Assembly (NCBI GenBank): GCA_012845835.1
Contig: JABAKD010000025.1
Location: 13,671,890-13,735,889 of the forward strand
DNA from: Undaria pinnatifida
Taxonomy: Eukaryota > Sar > Phaeophyceae > Laminariales > Alariaceae
DNA: 64,000 nt
Direction: 5' to 3'
This document shows, one piece after another, positions 1 to 12,404 of the stretch. The number at the start of each line of letters is the position of its first letter. The stretch's first letter is position 1. Made by a program: the position numbers and the translations under genes. Below the pieces are notes generated by a model. That model was not told where the DNA came from. It worked only from the letters and a program-made list of their open reading frames with translations, and did not search any database.

Positions 1-16
1 GCTGCTACTGCATGCA

Positions 17-49
<33 letters not shown>
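1..49. repeat. CTG/CAG trinucleotide microsatellite
   Basis: The window opens with a nearly uninterrupted run of CTG units, followed to about 80 by scattered CAG triplets. It is a simple sequence repeat with no coding support. It may extend beyond the left edge. Confidence 0.9.
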
Positions 50-765
50 ACGAGTACTACCGCAGCAGCACTACGAGTGCCAAGTTTTTTGTCTCCGGTC
101 TACAGGTCTAGAAATCAACGTAAATTTCAAACAGCGTTCGTAGATGTTCTTTCCTGTTGGCTTTTGTTCAGTTCACACTTACCACATGACCAGGTATGCT
201 GCTGTTCTTTCGCTCGCTGGTCCGCTTCGTCAGTACTTTTTCCGTAGTCACCCAGCATCGCAGATTGAACTGCTACGGTACGGGTACTGAGGCAGCGAGC
301 CTCAATAATCTTTAAATATATGCTAGAATTGACCTGCTCAAGAGAACGAAGGTATCGAAGAACGCGTGCTGCGATAGAGGCATAGTCTATCCTCCATTGT
401 GGCTAAAAACCTTCTTCTGAACAACCAACGGAGCTTTTTGCATACATGCCAGCAGGCCTCGACTAAGACTCCGGTAGGAGCTATGAGCATGCCGTGCTGT
501 ATCACACTACGACGTACATGAAAACTAAGTCCCTTTAATTTTGCGAAAACCACAACGACTGACGCGTGCTACGACGATAGAGGTGCACCCCTTTCTTCCG
601 GGTTTCCTCAGTTTAGGAGCTCAAGAAGAGCTTAAGACGACCTCCCTCCCAAAACACCCGATTCAGAGATTAGAAAAAAACTGCTACCGGATGAACAAAT
701 AAATCCCATCGCTGAGGTAAAGAAAAATAATCCTGCCACTAAAAACAGCCTAAGCAGCCTAGCCT
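50..765. other. Non-genic stretch with satellite and MITE fragments
   Basis: I see no gene here. About 395-545 matches the 3' half of the satellite unit found at 8.2-10.3 kb (shared words catacatgccagca and gtatcacactacgacgtaca). At 561 there is a family A terminal sequence (GACGCGTGCTACGACGATAG). The rest is unexplained. Confidence 0.5.
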
Positions 766-1009
766 AGCCCTGTTCATAATAGTCTTTTCGGAAAGTGGAA
801 AGTAGAATTTATTAATTGGAACGTGGAATCGGTAATCTCGCCGCCCCTTATAAAGAACGGAATTTGAAGTAGTTCATGCATCTAGATTCCGTTTTTTATA
901 ATCTCGCCGCCCCCAAAATAAAGGGCGGCGAGATTACCGATTCCACGTTCCAATTAAAAAATTCTACTTTCCACTTTCCGAAAAGACTATTATTAGTATG
1001 AACAGGGCT
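766..1009. mobile_element. 244-bp foldback (long inverted repeat) element
   Basis: The left arm (766 to about 863) and right arm (about 886-1009) are reverse complements over nearly their whole length, around a loop of about 20 bp. Both arms carry AGCCCTGTTCAT, the word for TAGTCTTTTCGGAAAGTGG, and TAATCTCGCCGCCC. The right arm differs by a few small indels and by an extra local inversion of the CTCGCCGCCC block. This is what a foldback transposon or MITE looks like. No coding capacity is seen, and I found no target duplication. Confidence 0.8.
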
Positions 1010-1535
1010 TAACTCCGACGAACTGGGGGTAAGCAGCCCCGCCGTTCGGAAACCATTTCGGACGAAACGTGCTACCTCCGTCATAGCACGCGTCCCCAAC
1101 TGTATTTTTGGCGTTGTTGAGGTGCTCAACTTGGATTGCATTTTTTTTTTTTGATTTTGTGCTTTTGCCCAACTAACTTGCCTTATTTTTGCCAATTGAT
1201 TTAAGCTGCAAGCAGCTCACCAAACAGACAGGAAAAACAAACTTGATGTCTGCGGCCATCACCAAAAAAAAACAACGATATAACAAAAACAAAACGCGGA
1301 TCCAGGAAGACCAATCAAGCCAGGACAAAAACCAAACGCACGTATACGGCATATAGATCTAGACTATAATTTATGTATCGTTGGATAACGTTTTGGTGAT
1401 CTACTGACTGACGTCAAGAAGCCTTCGAAACACCCGTTTCGTTTGGAAAAAAAAAAATTAATCGACCAGCCGATCGATGGAGGAGGGATAAGGGGCGGGA
1501 GGGGGGGTTGTCGGGGGGTGGGAATCGTGTGCCCT
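1010..1535. other. Non-genic stretch, family A remnant
   Basis: At 1010-1095 there is a degraded end of family A (words CCGCCGTTCGGAAACC and CATAGCACGCGTC). The rest, with an A-rich stretch and a G-run near 1500, shows no supportable gene. Confidence 0.4.
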
Positions 1536-2140
1536 TGGTTACTGACAAAACAGATCGTGACAACAATGGATTTTCTAAACAGAAGAGACGCGAAATCTTC
1601 CATACAGACGGTTGGATAAAACCTCGGGACCTTCCTGCCACCACGAGCGGGAGTCTCAGCTTCTGCCTGCGACAAGTCCCCACGCCTCCCTTTCCAGGAG
1701 GCAAAGATCTCCACGGCATACATGCCAGCAAGCCCCCAGTCAGACTGCGGTACGAGAGATATCAACATACCCGTACCGTATCACACTGCTGTGACGTACA
1801 TGAATACCATCGTATCCTACCCATGGGGAAACAAAATGACGGTTACTGACGAAATAAATCGTGACATCAACGGATTTTCCGAACAGAATACACGAAATCT
1901 TGCACAGACGGCAGGATGATATACCACCTCGAACCCTCCTGCCACCACGATCTCAGCTTCTGCGCCCCATACAATTATCAAGTCCCCATGCCTATCTTCC
2001 AATTAATAGAGGGGCAACGATCTTCACGGCATACATGACGCAGCCGGCCCCCACTCAGACTGCGGTAAGAACTATCGACAAGCCCGTACTGTATCACACT
2101 ATGACGTACCTGGTACATGAACACCATCGTATATATTCGG
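1536..2140 (+). repeat. Two diverged copies of the ~300-bp satellite
   Basis: The two units begin at about 1536 and 1837, each with ggttactgacaaaa then cgtgaca...acgg. Each contains the block gggagtctcagcttctgc (or a variant) and the block cggcatacatg...cagactgcgg. They match the 8.2-10.3 kb array, so this is a detached outpost of the same satellite. The second unit runs straight into a reverse-transcriptase fragment at about 2140. Confidence 0.75.
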
Positions 2141-2722
2141 ATGTATGGTGGAATGTACCCAGAACACATCCTGGATGACGAGGGTGAGCAGGTTGCGAAC
2201 CCTGTATCTATCACCAAGGAACAAAGAGGGCAAACAGTGCATTTCCTGGATATGGAAATTCTTCAAAGTACTGCTGGAGTGTCGCAAATTCGAATGTATG
2301 ATAAGCGGGACCACATGGAGACACTGAAGCAGTACCGTAGATACCCCCACATTGAAACACGATTATCAAAAAAGTGTTTGTATGCGACCCTCCATTGCCA
2401 ACTTTGTCGATTTGCAATTAGGTGCTCGGAAATCCATTTCTTCCAAGTAGCAGCTGCTAAGTTGATCACGGACATGATTAGACATGGTTATGCCAAGGAA
2501 CGTCTGAGGAACAAACTCCACAATTTCCGCCAAACATTTTTCAAAAACTCACCAATAAAGCCGACTATTAAAAGAGTGCATGACCCGGTTGTACGTGAGA
2601 AGTATTGGTGGTTGGTCACTGAAGGAGTTTGGAAATGTATCGAAAGGGAAGGTCAAGCACCCGGGCATGATAGACTGCTGAGTGAGGAGTGGGTACGTCT
2701 TTGTACGTTACATGGTTTTTAG
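2117..2722 (+). pseudogene. Reverse transcriptase C-terminal fragment (Penelope-like?)
   Basis: This is an open frame of 201 codons. The first few residues (MNTIV) come from the end of the adjoining satellite unit. The retroelement part starts at about residue 10. Visible motifs in order are YPEHI, VHFLDMEI (residues about 40-50), a YDKRD box, the block RRYPHIETRLSKK, a Q-L-x-R-F-A-I-R-C-S segment, then H-G-Y with a basic tail. The order FLD-x-I, YDKRD, YPHI, QLxRF, GY is familiar from the C-terminal half of reverse transcriptases of Penelope-like and related non-LTR elements. The catalytic YxDD part that should lie upstream is absent, so the copy is 5' truncated and dead. No GIY-YIG endonuclease follows within the frame. 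Assignment to reverse transcriptase is fairly firm. Assignment to Penelope rather than another non-LTR class is tentative. Confidence 0.6.
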
Positions 2723-3400
2723 GAATGAGCGATTAAATTGCAGAAGTTATACATGATTTATGGGAACGGCCACTTTGCCTGTCCCTCGAACGTTTATTTT
2801 TACAAAGTGTCATAGAGGAATGAACAAACATTTTTTAGGGGAATAGATCGATATAAGAGTTGAAAAAAGGAAAAAGGGGGGGGGGGGGGGGGGGGGGTAT
2901 TTTCGTGGATAAGTGGAAACGTAGTCACGTAAGCATAGCCGTAGACATTAGAGTCTGAGAGCGTAATGCAACGTCGTACCTGAATAAAAAATGTGTGCGG
3001 ACATGTTGATTCGAGTTATTCGGAAGAGGCGTCTACATTTGGATGTGTGTGGGTTGGGAAACGGGTACATATGAGTGTGGAAGTGAGTATGGACTGTGCA
3101 TGTCGAGTACTGGGTGTTTGTGGGTGGAAAGGGTGTATATAAGCATGGAAGTGTTCAACCTACGTTCGTAGGTTATAACGTGTTTATTAAACATCTGAGG
3201 ATTACAAAAACGTTTTCAAAAACAACATTGTTATGTATAGATTAATGTGTCTTCTCGACGACGTCGATTGAGGAATGCTAATTATAACCAAGTTTCTCAA
3301 CTATACCAACGCAAAACATACATTCATGACGTACATATCAAACACACTACCTAGAACCGAAATATTTCAGGAAATAAACAACGCCAAAAACCCTGCCAAA
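2723..3400. other. Non-genic stretch with 22-G homopolymer
   Basis: Nothing gene-like is visible. A run of 22 G residues lies at 2876-2897. The flanks have no recognised repeat. Confidence 0.5.
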
Positions 3401-3529
3401 ACATGGTATGTCCACGGGAACAACTAACGTTACTGAGTCCAAATCACGCCAGAATGCATCTCGCACTTTCCTTCAAACGACCCACATCGAAATCCGCTAC
3501 AGGATTGAACACTTCCACGTGCTGGAGAT

Positions 3530-6500
3530 CCCGCTGCTGCAATTCACCCCCTTCCCCCGCCCCCCCCCCCGCCCCCCCCCCCCCACCCTTCCCTCACCAG
3601 ATAATGGACTTACAGACTTCACTTGATAAACTGATGCATTACCTTCCACGAATTTCATAGTTTCCGTCCACAAACTGACTAACGTCACCCTGTTGACCCG
3701 GATAGCTACACTATAGTTGCAAGTGGAGTCGCCGAAGCATCCCCAAACCTCCCACAACTCATCACATGTCACCCACCCACATGGCGGGATACTCAATAAG
3801 CAGACTACCTATATATACCAACGCTTTCCTGTGAAATTCCCCCCCCCCCCCCCCCCCCCTATTTCTTAAACCCTAACCTCACTCCGTACTTCGATTCAAC
3901 CCACACCGTGTAGCGAAATCAGTAATACACACATAGCCGAACTATGAAGAGTAACGGTATCATAAGTGCATTATGATACCGCTACAACCCATAGTTGTCG
4001 AGGCTGGTTACTGCATGTCTATCTTCAGGGATAAATATGCAATTAACCATACTTGACAAAAGCCGCGAGGGGGAACGTTGAAATTCCCAAACGTCCCTCG
4101 CAACTTCGTTTTAGGCCCCCCGAAGCAGTTTTCCTCGGCGTACAAAAATACGTTTTGCAGATATATACAATAAAACTCCGTCTTAGGCCCCCCGAAGCAG
4201 TTGTCTTGGCGTACAAAAATACGTTTTGCAGATATATACACCAGCCCCCCACCCTTTTTCCCCCCCTTTCCCTTCCTCCCCCCCCCCCCCCCCCCCCCCC
4301 CCCCAACCACTGTACACCAATATATATTCGAAAACACGGTTCTGATACAATACAATAATGAACTCTAGAACATCAAACAAAAAGTACGTGTAGATAACAT
4401 GTATTCGAAAATACCGCTCCGAAACAACACGATAACAAAGTCTAGAACATAAACCAAAACATATACGTGTAACATCAAAAACGCGGAAAGCACCACTTTG
4501 AAACAATACGATAACCAAGTCGAGAATATCAACCAAAACATACGTGAAACAAAAACCACGCGGACACGCGACACACTAGAACCATATATGCGTCCGCATA
4601 CGAACACCAGTCAAAAGGTGGAACCCATATACCCTGGGTTCCAAACTGAGGTCTCTACGAGTCCGAAACATCACATAGTCCACATAAAGTCTTCACACGG
4701 ACCTAAAAATGTGTCACAACTGCTCGTTGCCAAATGACAGGTTCATCAAGAACGCAAGAACAAACAGAACGAGAGACAGGGTAATCGAAGCAGCGCAAAT
4801 CATTATAGCATTCGCCCACCACATCACCTCCTTTGAAATTGGTTTTGGGCATCAGCGAACTGGGTCCAACGCATGCCCGTAGAGTCTTAGGTGGAGTGAG
4901 GAGCGGTAGTAAAAATCAAGTGCGCTGCTCGATAACCTGTTCCTGACCGTCGGTATACTGAACAATCTTCGGGCCGCGTCTTCTCTGTGTCAGGTGTGTG
5001 AGGAATTTCTTTGTCATTTTTCAAGCAAGCGGTTGCGTTGGCATATACTACCTGGCTTGATGTAAAGGAAAGGAACACCACTGAGCGATCATCTACTACA
5101 TGTTAGGGCATGTTTTCATGAACACCACTAACAAGAGCACCAGACATGGACGCGACATCTACAGGACTACAACATCTTCGACGACAGTGGGGAGAAAACA
5201 GGACGTATAAGTGTACACTATATATAGTCTATAATAATGTGGAAAGTAAGTACAGACAGGGATGTTAACACTGCGGTAAACCACACGACCAACCTATTAC
5301 GCAGGGTATTTCGTGCCTCCATCCGCTTACATGATTGCCTGACAACCCCTACTATTCCAAACGCAGAGGAATGTGCCTAACGAAGTAAAGTCACCCTCGC
5401 GTTCAATAGTGGTGACATCGCATGTCCACGTGAGACAACCTTTACGAAACGCAGTAGCATATGCCTGACGAAGTGAAGTCACCCTCGCCTTCAATAGTAG
5501 TGACATCGCATATATATGACGTTGCATGCCCACCTCAACTGCTGTATTTGTAAGATGTATCTCTGTCTTAGAATTGGCGACCTCAGAGCCCCACAGCGGC
5601 ACGGTAAAAATCATGGACGTGAAATCGCACATTTGAGACAATAATAAGTTGAAAAGGAAGCACAAACAGACGTGATACACTGCCGACCCATCGCATACCC
5701 TCCTGAGACGACCTCTACGAAACACAGTACCATTTACCTCACGAAGTAAAACCACCCTCGCGATCAATAGTGATGACATCGCATATATATGACATCACAT
5801 ACCCACCTCGCCTGATGTATTTGTAGGACGTATCTCTGACTTAAAATTGACGACTGCAGAGCCCCACATCGACAAGGTAAAATCATAGGCGTGAAATCGT
5901 ACATTTATTTGAGACAAAAATAATTTGGAAAAGGAAGCACAGGCAGATGTGTTAAAATTGCGGTAAACAACCTTACCAACCCATTACGTAGGGTATTTCG
6001 TACATACCGTCTGCATGATCGCCTCCCCACCTATACCAAGCGAAGTATTACTAACGAGGTAACGTGATTGAGCGCGTGTATACCAAGTATGACTAATGAG
6101 GTAACGTAATTGAGCACATGTATACCAAGCGTCGATTCGCATCCCTCCCTCTAATGCTCAATGACGGAGACAGCATATGGCCACATACATCACCTCGCAT
6201 GCTGTATTTGGCAACACGTATCTCTTGCGTATAATTAGCGATGTCGATAATAATGGTGACTGTATGATGATGGTGACAAACACAGTGCATGACCACATCA
6301 CCTCGCCTGTTGCATTTGACAATACGTATCTCTTTCTTATAATTAGCGATGTCAGAAAATAATGGTACCTACAAATATTCTATAAAATATTCTAGCTTTC
6401 GATCGATGTATCATACAACAACAAACTATGAAGATTTAACACGTTATTTACTACACTTAAACACTGGGTTGCATGCTGCATCTAACATCAAACCTTCTAG

Positions 6501-7724
6501 AATAGTAAACATTACAAGCCAGATGATATAAAGGGATGTCTTATTGCTTCAATCGTCAGGTTTGTCCCCTTTGAGAATTTATAGTTTCCGCGCACATATT
6601 GAAATGTCCCCCCCCCCCCCCCTCCCCTCCCCCTCCACTGACCTCTTTTTCATAACAAACCCCAACCCTTTCCCCCCCCCCGCCCCTCCGTCCCCCGATC
6701 CCCCCCCCCCCCCTTCCGCCTACTCTGTCCAAACGCCCCACTCACAATCAAAATCGGCCTGAGTAATAAACACCTATACGCAGTTGATACCACGTCATTA
6801 TCTTTCTGACCATCCATGACGAAGGTTTCAATTATTCCCCCCCCCCCCCCCCCCCCTCCAACGCCCCCTCTTTTCCGACCACCTACACGATCGCCTAGAC
6901 CTAGCACACGCGTATAACAAGCTGCTACATATCTTTGATCTCACAGCCGAAGTGTATTTGAATATTATTTGTGACCTAAACCTCCTAAAAATCCCCCCCC
7001 CCCCCTCTTGCTCTCCCTTACTCAAACGCCCCACCAAATATCAAAATCCGCCACATTAACAAACACTTCACGCACAGGATATCACCTCATTATCTTTCGA
7101 GAGCCATCCATGCCGCTGTGTTTCCCCCCCCCCCCCCCCCCTCCAACGCCCCCTCTTTCCCGACCACCTGCACGATCGCGTAGACCTAGCACCACGCGTA
7201 TAACAAGCTGATACATATCTTTGATCTCACAGCCGAAGTGTATTTGAATATTATTTGTGACCTAAACCTCCTAAAAAATCTCCCCCCCCCCCCCCCCTCT
7301 TGCTCTCCCTTACTCAAACGCCCCACCAAGTATCGAAATCCGCCACATTAATAAACACTTCACGCACAGGATATCACCTCATTATCTTTCGAAAGCCATC
7401 CATGCCGCTGTGTCCCCCCCCCCCCGCCTCGAACGCCCCTTTCTTCCCCATCACCCACACCTTCGCCTAGACCTAGCACCACACGTATAACAAACCCCTC
7501 ACCTAAAGCCCTTTCCCCCCCCCCCCCGCCCCCCGCCCCCGCCCCCACCCCCCACCCTCCCCCCCCAACCCATCCCAACCCCAACCCCTCGAACACTCCA
7601 CCCTCTCTTTACTCACTGATTGTACGACTTATCCCAGAATATACACGATAAACTGATGTATTATTTCCAAAAATGTCACATTTATCCCCTCGAAATAATG
7701 TATAGTTTCCAGGCACATATCGAG

Positions 7725-7756
<32 letters not shown>

Positions 7757-7905
7757 GCCCCCAATAATATACTGGTGCCAAAACCGTCAGATTTATCCCC
7801 TCGAAAGGATTTATAGCTTACATGCACAAATTGCCCCTTTCCCCCCCCCCCCCCGCCCCCCCTCCAAACCCGCTCGCTTTTGATCAAAACCAGGCCCCCC
7901 CTTTG
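3530..7905. repeat. Poly-C-rich tandem repeat block
   Basis: There is no convincing gene. More than a dozen C-homopolymers (10-28 nt) lie on the + strand, for example near 3845, 4277, 6837, 7127, 7274, 7727 and 7840. Between them are short tandem duplications. A ~72-bp unit is duplicated at 4111 and 4183. A ~78-bp unit occurs about three times in 4363-4560. A ~277-bp unit starts at about 5510 and 5787. A ~285-bp unit has its poly-C plus ctccaacgcccc word at about 6856, 7141 and 7427. Pro-rich or Gly-rich frames in this block are translations of the homopolymers. Confidence 0.75.
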
Positions 7906-8155
7906 CCTTCACAGCTGTCAGATTTTGTCCCCCTCAGAAAAGGGTTTTGTAGTTTCCGCGCACAGACTGACTAAAATCATCCTGTTGACCCTGATAGCTA
8001 CACTGTAGCTGTAAGGGGAGTCGCCGACCTATATCCTTAATGAGGACACACAACTCGTAATGCGCGCGATCGGAGTATCACACACAGCTTGCAAAGATGA
8101 GTTTCGACGAAATCTTCGATCTCACAGCTGGAGTGTATTTTAATTTTTATAATAT
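7906..8155 (+). repeat. Dispersed ~245-bp repeat (family G), copy 1
   Basis: The copy contains, in order, cagctgtcagattttgtcc, the block GGGGAGTCGCCGACCTATAT, cgcgcgatcggag, then gcaaagatgagtttcgac and a CAGCTG near the end. It aligns throughout with 36955-37195 (same strand) and 45515-45760 (opposite strand), with a partial copy at about 3610-3760. The end motif (CAGCTGTGAG...TCGA...ACTCAT) recurs alone at several other sites. It is probably a MITE or solo-LTR-like unit. No coding capacity is seen. Confidence 0.7.
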
Positions 8156-10290
8156 TCGTATGTACCCATAAGGAAATGATACGACGGTTACTGCAAAACA
8201 AATCATGGGACCCGAAGGGTGCGCCAGCTAGCGTTGGGCTGCGAAAGCAGCTGAGTTAAATCGACACACGACGCGTATGAAAATACGTGGAAGTGTGGTG
8301 AGCTAAAGCTTTAAGTTTCCCCATCCGCCGGAGGATAAAAAAAACAAAAACAAAAAACAAACAAAAACAATTGTGACAACGGATTTTCCGAACACAAGAT
8401 GATGCAAAATGTTTCACAGACGCAGGATAATAGCTCGGGGCCCTCCTGCCTACCACGAGCGGGAGTGTCAGCTTCTGCCCCCTGCGAGTCCCCATGCTTA
8501 CCTGCCTAGAGGGGCAACGGTCTTCACGGCATGCAAGCTATAGCAAGCCCCCACCCGGACTACGTTACGAGCTAGCAACATACCCGTACCGTATCACGCT
8601 TTGACGTACACGAAAATCATCCTCTCTAGTCTACCTGTGTAGGGGAATACAATGGCGATTACTGACATACCAGTTCGTGACAGCAATCGATTTTCCACAG
8701 AAGATACGAAACCTTTCTCAGACGGTAGGATATTACCTCGGGACCCTACTGCCACCACGAGCGAGAGTCTCAGCTTCTTCTACCTTTACGTCTCCATGCC
8801 CCCCTTCTTAAGAAAGGGGCAACGACCTTCACGGCATACATGCCAGCAAACCCTCACTCAGACTGCGGTACGAGCTACGTGTACCGTCTCACGCTTTGAC
8901 TTACACGAAAACCATCCTCTCTTCCTTCAGGGAAATCTCATGACGGTTACCATCAAAAACAAATCGTGACAACAACGGATTTTCCAAACGAAAAGATTCG
9001 AAATCTTCCGCAGGCGGTTGGATAATACCTCGAGACCCTCCTGCCACCACGAGAGCCGGAGCCTTAGCTTCTGCACCCTACGAGTCCCCATGCCTCCCTT
9101 CCTAGCGGACAACGACCTTCACGGCATACATGCCAGCAAACCCTCACTCAGACTGCGGTACGAGCTACGTGTACCGTCTCACGCTTTGACTTACACGAAA
9201 ACCATGCTCTCTTCATTCAGGGAAATCTCATGACGGTTACCATCAAAAACAAATCGTGACAACAACGGATTTTCCAAACGAAAAGATTCGAAATCTTCCG
9301 CAGGCGGTTGGATAATACCTCGAGACCCTCCTGCCACCACGAGAGCGGGAGTCTTAGCTTCTGCACCCTACGACTCCCCATGCCTCCCTTCCTAGCGGGC
9401 AACGATCTTCACGGCATACATGCCAGCAAACCCTCACTCAGACTGCGGTACGAGCTACGTATGTATCCGCTCACGCTTTGACTTACACGAAAACCATGCT
9501 CTCTTCATTCAGGGAAATCTCATGACGGTTACCATAAAAAACAAATCGTGACAACAACGGATTTTCCAAACGAAAAGATTCCAAATCTTCCGCAGGCGGT
9601 TGGATAATACCTCGAGACCCTCCTGCCACCACGAGAGCGGGAGTCTTAGCTTCTGCACCCTACGAGTCCCCATGCCTCCCTTCCTAGCGGGCAACGATCT
9701 TCACGGCATACATGCCAGCAGGCCCCCACTCAGACTAAATCGGCAAAACTATCAACGTACACTATCTACTCGCACCCGTATATCGCGCTTTGACACACAA
9801 TAAAACCGTCGTATATATACAATAGTCTACCCATATGGAAATCTCATGACGGTTACTAAAAAAAACAAATCGTGACAACAATCGATTTTCCAAAACGAAA
9901 AGATTCGAAATCTTCCGCAGACGGTTGGATAATACCTCGAGACCCTCTTGCCACCACGAGAGCGGGAGTCTCAGCTTCTGCACCCTACGAGACCCCATGC
10001 CTCCCTCCCTGGCGGGCAGCGATCTTCACGGCATACCTGCCGGCCGGCCTCCACTCAGAAAGACTAAATACGGCACAGCTATCAACATACACGTATCACG
10101 CTATAACGTACATAAAACCACATCGTATCCTACCGATAAAAACTACATCGTATCCTACCCATATTGAAGTATAAGGACGGTTACTGACAATACAATTCGT
10201 GACAACATGAGATTTTCCAAACATAGTATACAAAATCTTACACAGATAGACGGTATGGTAATACTTCGGGACCCCGCCTGCCACCGCCCA
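8156..10290 (+). repeat. Satellite array, 288-327-bp unit, about six copies
   Basis: Units begin at the word TGACGGTTAC or a variant at about 8180, 8653, 8941, 9231, 9523, 9847 and 10174. The spacings are 473 (with an insertion around 8200-8370), 288, 290, 292, 324 and 327 bp. Every unit carries attttccaaacgaaaag, the block ctgccaccacgag, and cttcacggcatacatgcc. The units at 8941 and 9231 are almost identical, while the outer ones are more diverged and longer. The 60-80-codon frames repeated on both strands are just the satellite read out and have no independent support as genes. Confidence 0.85.
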
Positions 10291-12404
10291 AAATCAAGGG
10301 AATGTTTGGTTTTGAAAAAAGTAATTGTTTTATATATAGACCATGGGTTTGGCCAAAATAATACAGTATGATATTTGGATTTTACCTTCAGCTTACTGAG
10401 TCAAAAATCAGTTTTTGGGTGAGCTAAGGGGAGCTCCTCACGTGAGCAAGCCTCAGAGCGAAATTGTGGTACGGTACATACCCCTCTACCATACATACAA
10501 CAAGCTGGTTCAGGTGAAAAAAAAAAACTTTCCCCCACGAATACCGCTCGCAATATCTAGTCAAAGAGTGAATATTTGGTACTATAGCGACACCCATGAC
10601 CACCAGTGGAAGAGGGTGACATGGCCATATTTTTTTTGGTCGACCTCGGGCTGTCTCGAGGACCGAAACGCGTATCGACCAACGACAGGGGCCTTCAATT
10701 TTGTCAATAACATTAAGGTTTTTCGCAGCAGCAGGGACGAAAAAGCAAATTACGCCGTATTTTGCACGGTCCGGTTGGCCGTACTCCAAGCCATGTCTGT
10801 AGAATTTTTTTCGCGCAAAAAATCAAAGGTCTCTGACCTGCCTGTCTGTGTTCGACATTAGGCAGAATCTAGCGCAAAAATTGAATTCTACACTAAAACC
10901 AGGGTATTTGGAGAGATTTACGTATCGTACATATTATTATGCACAAACGTCCCAATGTCCACGCCGTTTTTGAGAGACAAATAAATGCTGAAATTTTGCG
11001 CACGTGTTCTACATACATGCCCATCTCGGAGTCTGACCTGCGCTTTTATTTTCTAATTGTTCGCCGAAAAAAATGGGCTAAGGCGGTCCACATTTTCCGA
11101 CAAATCTTGGCTGACGAAAAATCACACAAAAAAAAACTCAAAACATCGGGTAAGGTCTTCGCAAGGACACATCTCTCTAGATTCTAGAAGACGTGTGCAA
11201 AACAACACGGTCTGAAAATTTACAAGACGGCGTGGGGAATAAATTTAGGGTTTTGAACGTGAACCAGCCTGTAGCATGTGTCAAATCGTTGGTGGTGTAT
11301 ATACCCTACCATAGCATGAAGCAATAAATGTGTCGGACTATTCTCAAAATATAACCTTGTTCTTACGTGAATGCCTCAAGATAACCAAAATTGGACCTGC
11401 TCACGGACAATCACCAGAGTTCATGTTGTTTGGGTGGCAGTGTGACAGCCGGCGGAGCCGCCTGCGGGAGAAACTGTGGGGGTTTCCGCTAGAAATGTTT
11501 GCCTTCAGTGAGTAGGGGACAGAGGATGTAATGTAACTTTGGCGGCTCATACCAAGCTTTCACCGCTAATGTCACCTCGCCGAGTGATGCCACCAGGCGG
11601 TTTTCCAGCGTCTTTCGTAGCATGCGTAATACCTAGGGTGTCGTTTACACATCTACTCGTGGTTGTTGGCGTGATGGGCTGAGCATGGATTGGTTCACGT
11701 GTGGGCTCTCACGGCGACAACACCCAGGGGGGAGTGCAAAACACGGAGTAGAACATGAAAATAGTCGGTGGATAATGAAGTGAGATAGTGGGCACGAATC
11801 CCGGGGTCTATACATGTAATGTCCCCCTGGAGAACCACATGTTGTCCGCACGAGCTACCAGACGGTTACACAACACCATGTCGTGCGCCTCGTACCTTAA
11901 ACCAAATATGGCGATATTGACAAAGGACGATCCACGTCAATATCAAAATGAGCGGGGGGTCGCGCGGCGTACGGCCAAGACACGATGCCATAGGTCGCCG
12001 TTTTTTTTGTCCGAGGATACGTGCTCATTTGAGTATAGCTCCACACATCACCCCAAAACAGTTTTGGAGTTGACTGAAAGAGCGCGCAGCCAGATGAAAA
12101 AAAAAAACACATGCCCTACCTAAATTTTTCTCTCGCAAAAACAAGAATGTGACATTCCGACGGTTTCGGGTGAAGGAGCCGGCCCCGTCATACAGATATT
12201 TTTTTCACCAAAACGTGTTGCCTCTATCCTCTATCGTAGGACTCGTCGGGACCCCAGCGTCCACACGATTTTAACGTAAATATACCTGGTCAGAAGTTTT
12301 TGTGTGTGTTGGCAAGGATCGGTCACCGCAACATTTTCCAAAACATTTCGGTCAAACCTCTCACGCTATAGACCTCGGCCACCTACCGTGTACAACCTCG
12401 ACAG
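10291..12404. other. Non-genic or unrecognised stretch upstream of gene 1
   Basis: Short open frames exist at 10415-10861 and 10939-11187 (+ strand), but they carry no motif I recognise, and opposing frames overlap the first. From about 12147 to 12247 there is a degraded family A end (words TTTCGGGTGAAGGAGCC and CTATCGTAGGACTCGTC). If gene 1 has a 5' exon it should lie here, but no copy of the signal-peptide exon seen in gene 2 could be found. Confidence 0.4.

Noticed and set aside
8927-9998. A set of similar 60-80-codon frames (P-A-R-K-G-G-M-G and S-R-P-S-C-H-H-E)
   Set aside because: They repeat because the satellite repeats. Frames exist on both strands and are broken in the more diverged units.
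10415-10861. 148-codon frame as a gene
   Set aside because: No motif, an overlapping opposing frame of 121 codons, and no neighbouring exon signals.
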